Positions 15,353 to 17,557 of a stretch of DNA of 17,557 nt are shown here, piece after piece. The first letter of the stretch is position 1, and every line of letters starts with the position of its first letter. The notes beneath the pieces are model-generated. The model was not told the origin of the DNA. It did not search any database and saw nothing but the letters and a program-made list of their open reading frames with translations. The position numbers and the translations under genes were made by a program. The stretch is from Thermoproteota archaeon (GTDB taxonomy: Archaea; Korarchaeota; Korarchaeia; Korarchaeales; Korarchaeaceae), in NCBI GenBank assembly GCA_003661365.1, contig QMVZ01000017.1:1-17557 (forward strand), in the 5' to 3' direction.

Positions 15353-15835
15353 ATGGGCAGGTTTCTCCCAGGTAAGCTACCATATGAATTCCTCCAAAAG
15401 CTCGTTTTCACCAAACTAGGAATTCCAGATAAAAGAGTGCTCGTCGGTCCCTCCATAGGAGAGGATGCAGCCGTGATTGAGTTCGGAGATAGGGTCCTGG
15501 TAATGGCAACGGATCCAATTACAGCAGCTACCAAGGACATAGGTTGGCTTTCAGTTCACATAAACGCGAACGACGTCGCGTCTTGCGGAGTAAAGCCCAT
15601 ATGGTTCTTGTGTACCATTCTCTTGCCAGAAGGAAGCGACGAGAGCATTGTAGAAGAGATACTTTCGCAGATTGATCGAGCTTGTAAGGAGCTGAAAATA
15701 GCGCTCATAGGCGGACATACGGAGATAAGCGCTGGTCTTAATAGGCCTATAATTGTCGGATTCATGATAGGAGAGGCCCCCAAGGACAGATACGTCAGGA
15801 CAGGAGGCGCAAAACCTGGAGATTCAATATATTGA
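15353..15835 (+). CDS. AIR-synthase-related protein (HypE/PurM superfamily), N-terminal fragment
   Basis: This 160-residue frame is the N-terminal domain of the PurM/HypE/ThiL superfamily: GPSIGEDAAVI (ATP-binding glycine-Asp loop), ATDPITAA, HINANDVASCGVKPIW, GGHTEIS and TGGAKPGDSI are all recognisable. It stops at TGA 15833 exactly where the second domain should begin. The following frame continues the family without a gap, so one gene of about 339 codons appears to have lost one base at AATATATT (15826-15833). Restoring a base gives GDSI-ILTKGAG, the expected junction. Likely explanations are a real frameshift mutation, a sequencing or assembly error, or two coupled subunits (TTGA overlap). 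The ligand is unknown. Confidence 0.75.
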   Translation: MGRFLPGKLPYEFLQKLVFTKLGIPDKRVLVGPSIGEDAAVIEFGDRVLVMATDPITAATKDIGWLSVHINANDVASCGVKPIWFLCTILLPEGSDESIVEEILSQIDRACKELKIALIGGHTEISAGLNRPIIVGFMIGEAPKDRYVRTGGAKPGDSIY

Positions 15836-16371
15836 CGAAGGGAGCCGGGCTTGAGGGAACTGCTGTATTAGCCTCGGAGCTTGAGGACAACTTGGTTCCT
15901 TCCCTTGGAAAAGAAATCGTTGAGAGAGCTAAGAGAATGATGTATGAGATAAGCGTAGTTAAAGATGCGATGGTTTTGATGGATTCCTGCGAAGTGCATG
16001 CGTTACACGATCCAACTGAAGGAGGGATATCGAGCGGCCTATGGGAGATTGCTGTTTCCTCTAATGTCTCGATAGAGATAGATGCTAGCTCTATTCCAAT
16101 TAGAGAGGAGACGAGAAGGATATGCTCACATCTAGGACTTAACCCTTTGAACATACTCTCCTCAGGGGCCTTGTTGGCTGCTGTGAAGGGAGAGGAAGCA
16201 GAAAAAGCTGTAAAGACCCTGGAGAAAGAGGGGATCTCTTCAGCAATCATTGGAAACGTGAAAAAAGGAAGAGGAGTTTGGGTGATAAGAGATAAGGAAA
16301 GAATAGCCTTGAACCCGCCGCCAAGGGACGAAGTATACGAAGTTCTTGAGTCTTTGCTTAGCTCTAGGTAG
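15832..16371 (+). CDS. AIR-synthase-related protein, C-terminal fragment (frame-shifted from the preceding ORF)
   Basis: This 179-residue frame is the AIRS C-terminal domain: TKGAGLEGTAVLASE, HALHDPTEGGISSGLWEIA (glycine-rich ligand loop), SSNVSIEIDASSIPI, LNPLNILSSGALLAAV and KGRGVWVI. The putative start TTG 15832 overlaps the upstream TGA by two bases as TTGA. No Shine-Dalgarno sequence lies before it, so independent translation would depend on coupling. There is no C-terminal cysteine like the one HypE uses to carry the carbamoyl/cyano group, so this is a HypE relative, not HypE itself. If translated alone it would lack the first strand of its domain, which argues for one broken gene. Confidence 0.7.
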   Translation: MTKGAGLEGTAVLASELEDNLVPSLGKEIVERAKRMMYEISVVKDAMVLMDSCEVHALHDPTEGGISSGLWEIAVSSNVSIEIDASSIPIREETRRICSHLGLNPLNILSSGALLAAVKGEEAEKAVKTLEKEGISSAIIGNVKKGRGVWVIRDKERIALNPPPRDEVYEVLESLLSSR

Positions 16372-16383
16372 ATGCAAGGCACG

Positions 16384-17229
16384 TCAACTTTCTGCCGCGT
16401 CTCTCCTTGAAACGCGGGGAGCAGGCATGAATTCCACGGTTGGAACTCTCCTAACTATTGGCTGCGGGTAGAGTTCCATTAGAGCGTAAACTTCGGGCGG
16501 AACATTATCGCTTACTGGAAGCCCCAGTTCCTTGGCCTTCTCGTATGTTATCGGGTAATCGTGGGTCCACCTTCCCTCAGTAAGAATCCTGGCGACTTCT
16601 TCTGCCTTCTCCCTACTCATCTTGTCCTCTAGAAGCCATACAACGAATTCTCTTACCTGATTTATCGCTTTTTCTGCCATATCTGCCATAATTAGGGTTT
16701 CATCATCTAATTCGTCGGGACTCTTTTGCTTTACAGCCTTCAGGATCGAAGGAGCAGGATATCTTCCGAGCTGAGGATCTATTGGTCCAAGAACTGCATT
16801 TCTATCCATTATGATCTCATCAGCTGCTAGGGCAATCAGGGTGCCACCACTCATTGCGTAGTGAGGCACTATCACCGTGGTTTTCGCTGGATGATCTTTT
16901 ATTGCCTTAGCGATCTGTGTAGCAGCAATAACTAGACCTCCAGGGGTGTGTATGATTAGGTCTATTGGTCTATCCTTTGGGGTTGCTCTAATGGCCCTAA
17001 GCACCTTCTCGGAGTCATCTATGTCTATGTACCTGTAGAATGGGATTCCAAACAAACCAATACTCTCCTGTCTGTGGCAAAGCGTTATCACGCTTGATCC
17101 CCTTCTTCCTGCTAACATGCGAAGCAACTTTGCTCTAGATCCTAACAGGGCTCGGTGTTGGAGCTGTGGAGCCATAAGCAGGTAGAAAACGAAGATCCAC
17201 CAGATCAAGGAGGTAAGCATGTCGTACAT
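16384..17229 (-). CDS. SDH/SppA-like membrane-anchored serine protease (ClpP-crotonase fold)
   Basis: This 281-residue protein begins with one membrane helix (about 5-20) and then a ClpP/crotonase-fold domain of the archaeal serine dehydrogenase proteinase family (SDH_sah). Visible motifs are IIHTPGG (92-98, oxyanion-hole glycines), HYAMSGGT with the probable nucleophile Ser127 in the usual S-G-G setting, GPIDPQLGRYPA (149-159) and RWTHDYPI (220-227). By family it should cleave membrane or envelope-associated proteins. ATG 17229 is used; a second ATG three codons on is equally possible. It converges on the AIR-synthase-like gene with 12 bp between them and diverges from the gene at 17419. Substrates are unknown. 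Confidence 0.85.
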   Translation of the reverse strand: MYDMLTSLIWWIFVFYLLMAPQLQHRALLGSRAKLLRMLAGRRGSSVITLCHRQESIGLFGIPFYRYIDIDDSEKVLRAIRATPKDRPIDLIIHTPGGLVIAATQIAKAIKDHPAKTTVIVPHYAMSGGTLIALAADEIIMDRNAVLGPIDPQLGRYPAPSILKAVKQKSPDELDDETLIMADMAEKAINQVREFVVWLLEDKMSREKAEEVARILTEGRWTHDYPITYEKAKELGLPVSDNVPPEVYALMELYPQPIVRRVPTVEFMPAPRVSRRDAAES

Positions 17230-17382
17230 TTCAATCCCTGTGCTTGCTAGGGAAATGCATAACTGATAACTCTTTCTGCCTTAAAGCTCTCTAAACAAAA
17301 GAAGAAAAGAGTCACAATCTACCACTCTTAGTGCTTTTGACAAAGTTCAACTAAGGTGCGAAAGACTTATTATCCAGTATAT

Positions 17383-17406
17383 CGTTATACGTATAACAGT
17401 ATAACG
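17383..17406. promoter_or_regulatory. Cluster of GTATAAC operator-like sites in the promoter of the last gene
   Basis: A perfect 14-bp palindrome GTTATACGTATAAC (17384-17397) is followed by a third copy of the half-site, GTATAAC (17399-17405). CGTTATAC at 17383-17390 and GTATAACG at 17399-17406 form a second, wider 8-bp inverted repeat. The cluster ends 2 bp before AAGGAGGG (17408-17415). Its position over the TATA/initiation zone suggests binding of a dimeric regulator, possibly autoregulation; no regulator is identified. Confidence 0.5.
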
Positions 17407-17418
17407 TAAGGAGGGATG

Positions 17419-17557
17419 ATGGTGGAGGAAGGAGGAGAGGATTGGGAGGAGAGATGGGAAGAATTCGAGAAAAGATGGGAAGAATGGGCGGACGAACTCA
17501 GCAAGAAAATCGGATTGGCGATAGAGAAAGCTATGAGAAGCGCATTTAGAGGTGCAA
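17419..17557 (+). CDS. Acidic Trp-rich coiled-coil-like protein, N-terminal part (3' end outside window)
   Basis: The frame is open from ATG 17419 to the window end (46 codons). GGAGGG at 17410-17415 precedes it; ATG 17416 abuts that site and GTG 17422 is also possible. The visible protein is a highly charged helix in which W, W, F, W, W and L recur with alternating 4- and 3-residue spacing (9, 13, 16, 20, 23, 27), the a/d pattern of a coiled coil but with aromatic core residues. It continues into KKIGLAIEKAMRSAFRG. I do not recognise the family. The dense promoter palindromes suggest tight regulation, possibly by its own product. Confidence 0.6.
   Translation, partial: MVEEGGEDWEERWEEFEKRWEEWADELSKKIGLAIEKAMRSAFRGA

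Noticed and set aside
15824..15835. Programmed -1 frameshifting at the AIR-synthase split
   Set aside because: The codons TCA ATA TAT TGA give poor re-pairing after a -1 slip. No X-XXY-YYZ heptamer or strong downstream structure is visible, so a mutation or sequence error is simpler.
15353..16371. Naming the broken AIR-synthase-like gene hypE
   Set aside because: The C-terminus lacks the conserved terminal Cys motif needed for HypE thiocarboxamide chemistry, and no other hydrogenase-maturation gene is in the window.
15795..16382. A 195-codon open frame on the minus strand
   Set aside because: It lies wholly opposite the AIR-synthase C-terminal domain, is rich in Ser and low-complexity, and has no family features; it is a shadow frame.

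Overview
The window looks like the chromosome of a thermophilic archaeon. Arginine is written almost only as AGA/AGG, TATA-like boxes lie about 25-30 bp before several start codons, and TTG/GTG starts with purine-rich ribosome binding sites are common. The families present (archaeosortase-like enzyme, PEF-CTERM-like surface protein, SDH-type membrane protease, AIR-synthase relative) fit the Archaea. A TACK-type lineage (Korarchaeota or Bathyarchaeia) is a guess, because no rRNA or other marker is present. I found no tRNA, rRNA, CRISPR array or insertion sequence, and no gene-free stretch longer than 300 bp.

Layout. (1) 1-5186 is a glycosyltransferase island: five GT4-like enzymes in mixed orientation, the first cut by the window edge. 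One pair diverges from a single symmetric TATA element at 2925-2933. (2) 5183-9977 is a tight minus-strand operon, in transcription order: a secreted, calcium-binding-like glycoprotein candidate with a C-terminal archaeosortase-type sorting signal; a dolichyl-phosphate-sugar synthase-like GT2; a large GT-C-like membrane protein with a surface domain; and a GT4. The junctions overlap or touch. (3) 10164-13655 is a second minus-strand operon, in transcription order: a processive cellulose/hyaluronan-synthase-like GT2, a membrane-anchored beta-helix (bactofilin-like) protein, a soluble bactofilin-like protein, and a membrane protein whose Cys-Arg-His pattern marks it as an exosortase/archaeosortase family member. 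A perfect hairpin followed by a U-run separates it from operon 2. (4) 13920-16371 holds a small unknown membrane protein, an HD-domain phosphohydrolase, and an AIR-synthase/HypE-like gene broken by a one-base frameshift at its domain boundary. (5) 16384-17557 holds an SDH/SppA-like membrane serine protease. Diverging from it is the start of a protein with an acidic, Trp-rich coiled-coil-like N-terminus, under a promoter packed with GTATAAC operator-like sites.

The main hypothesis joins operons 2 and 3 into one envelope system. A polysaccharide synthase would work on a cytoplasmic beta-helix scaffold beside an archaeosortase. The next operon supplies a probable sorting substrate plus the lipid-linked-sugar machinery that could glycosylate it. 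This parallels the bacterial exosortase/PEP-CTERM/exopolysaccharide association. The catalytic and sorting motifs are seen in the sequence; the joint function is inference.
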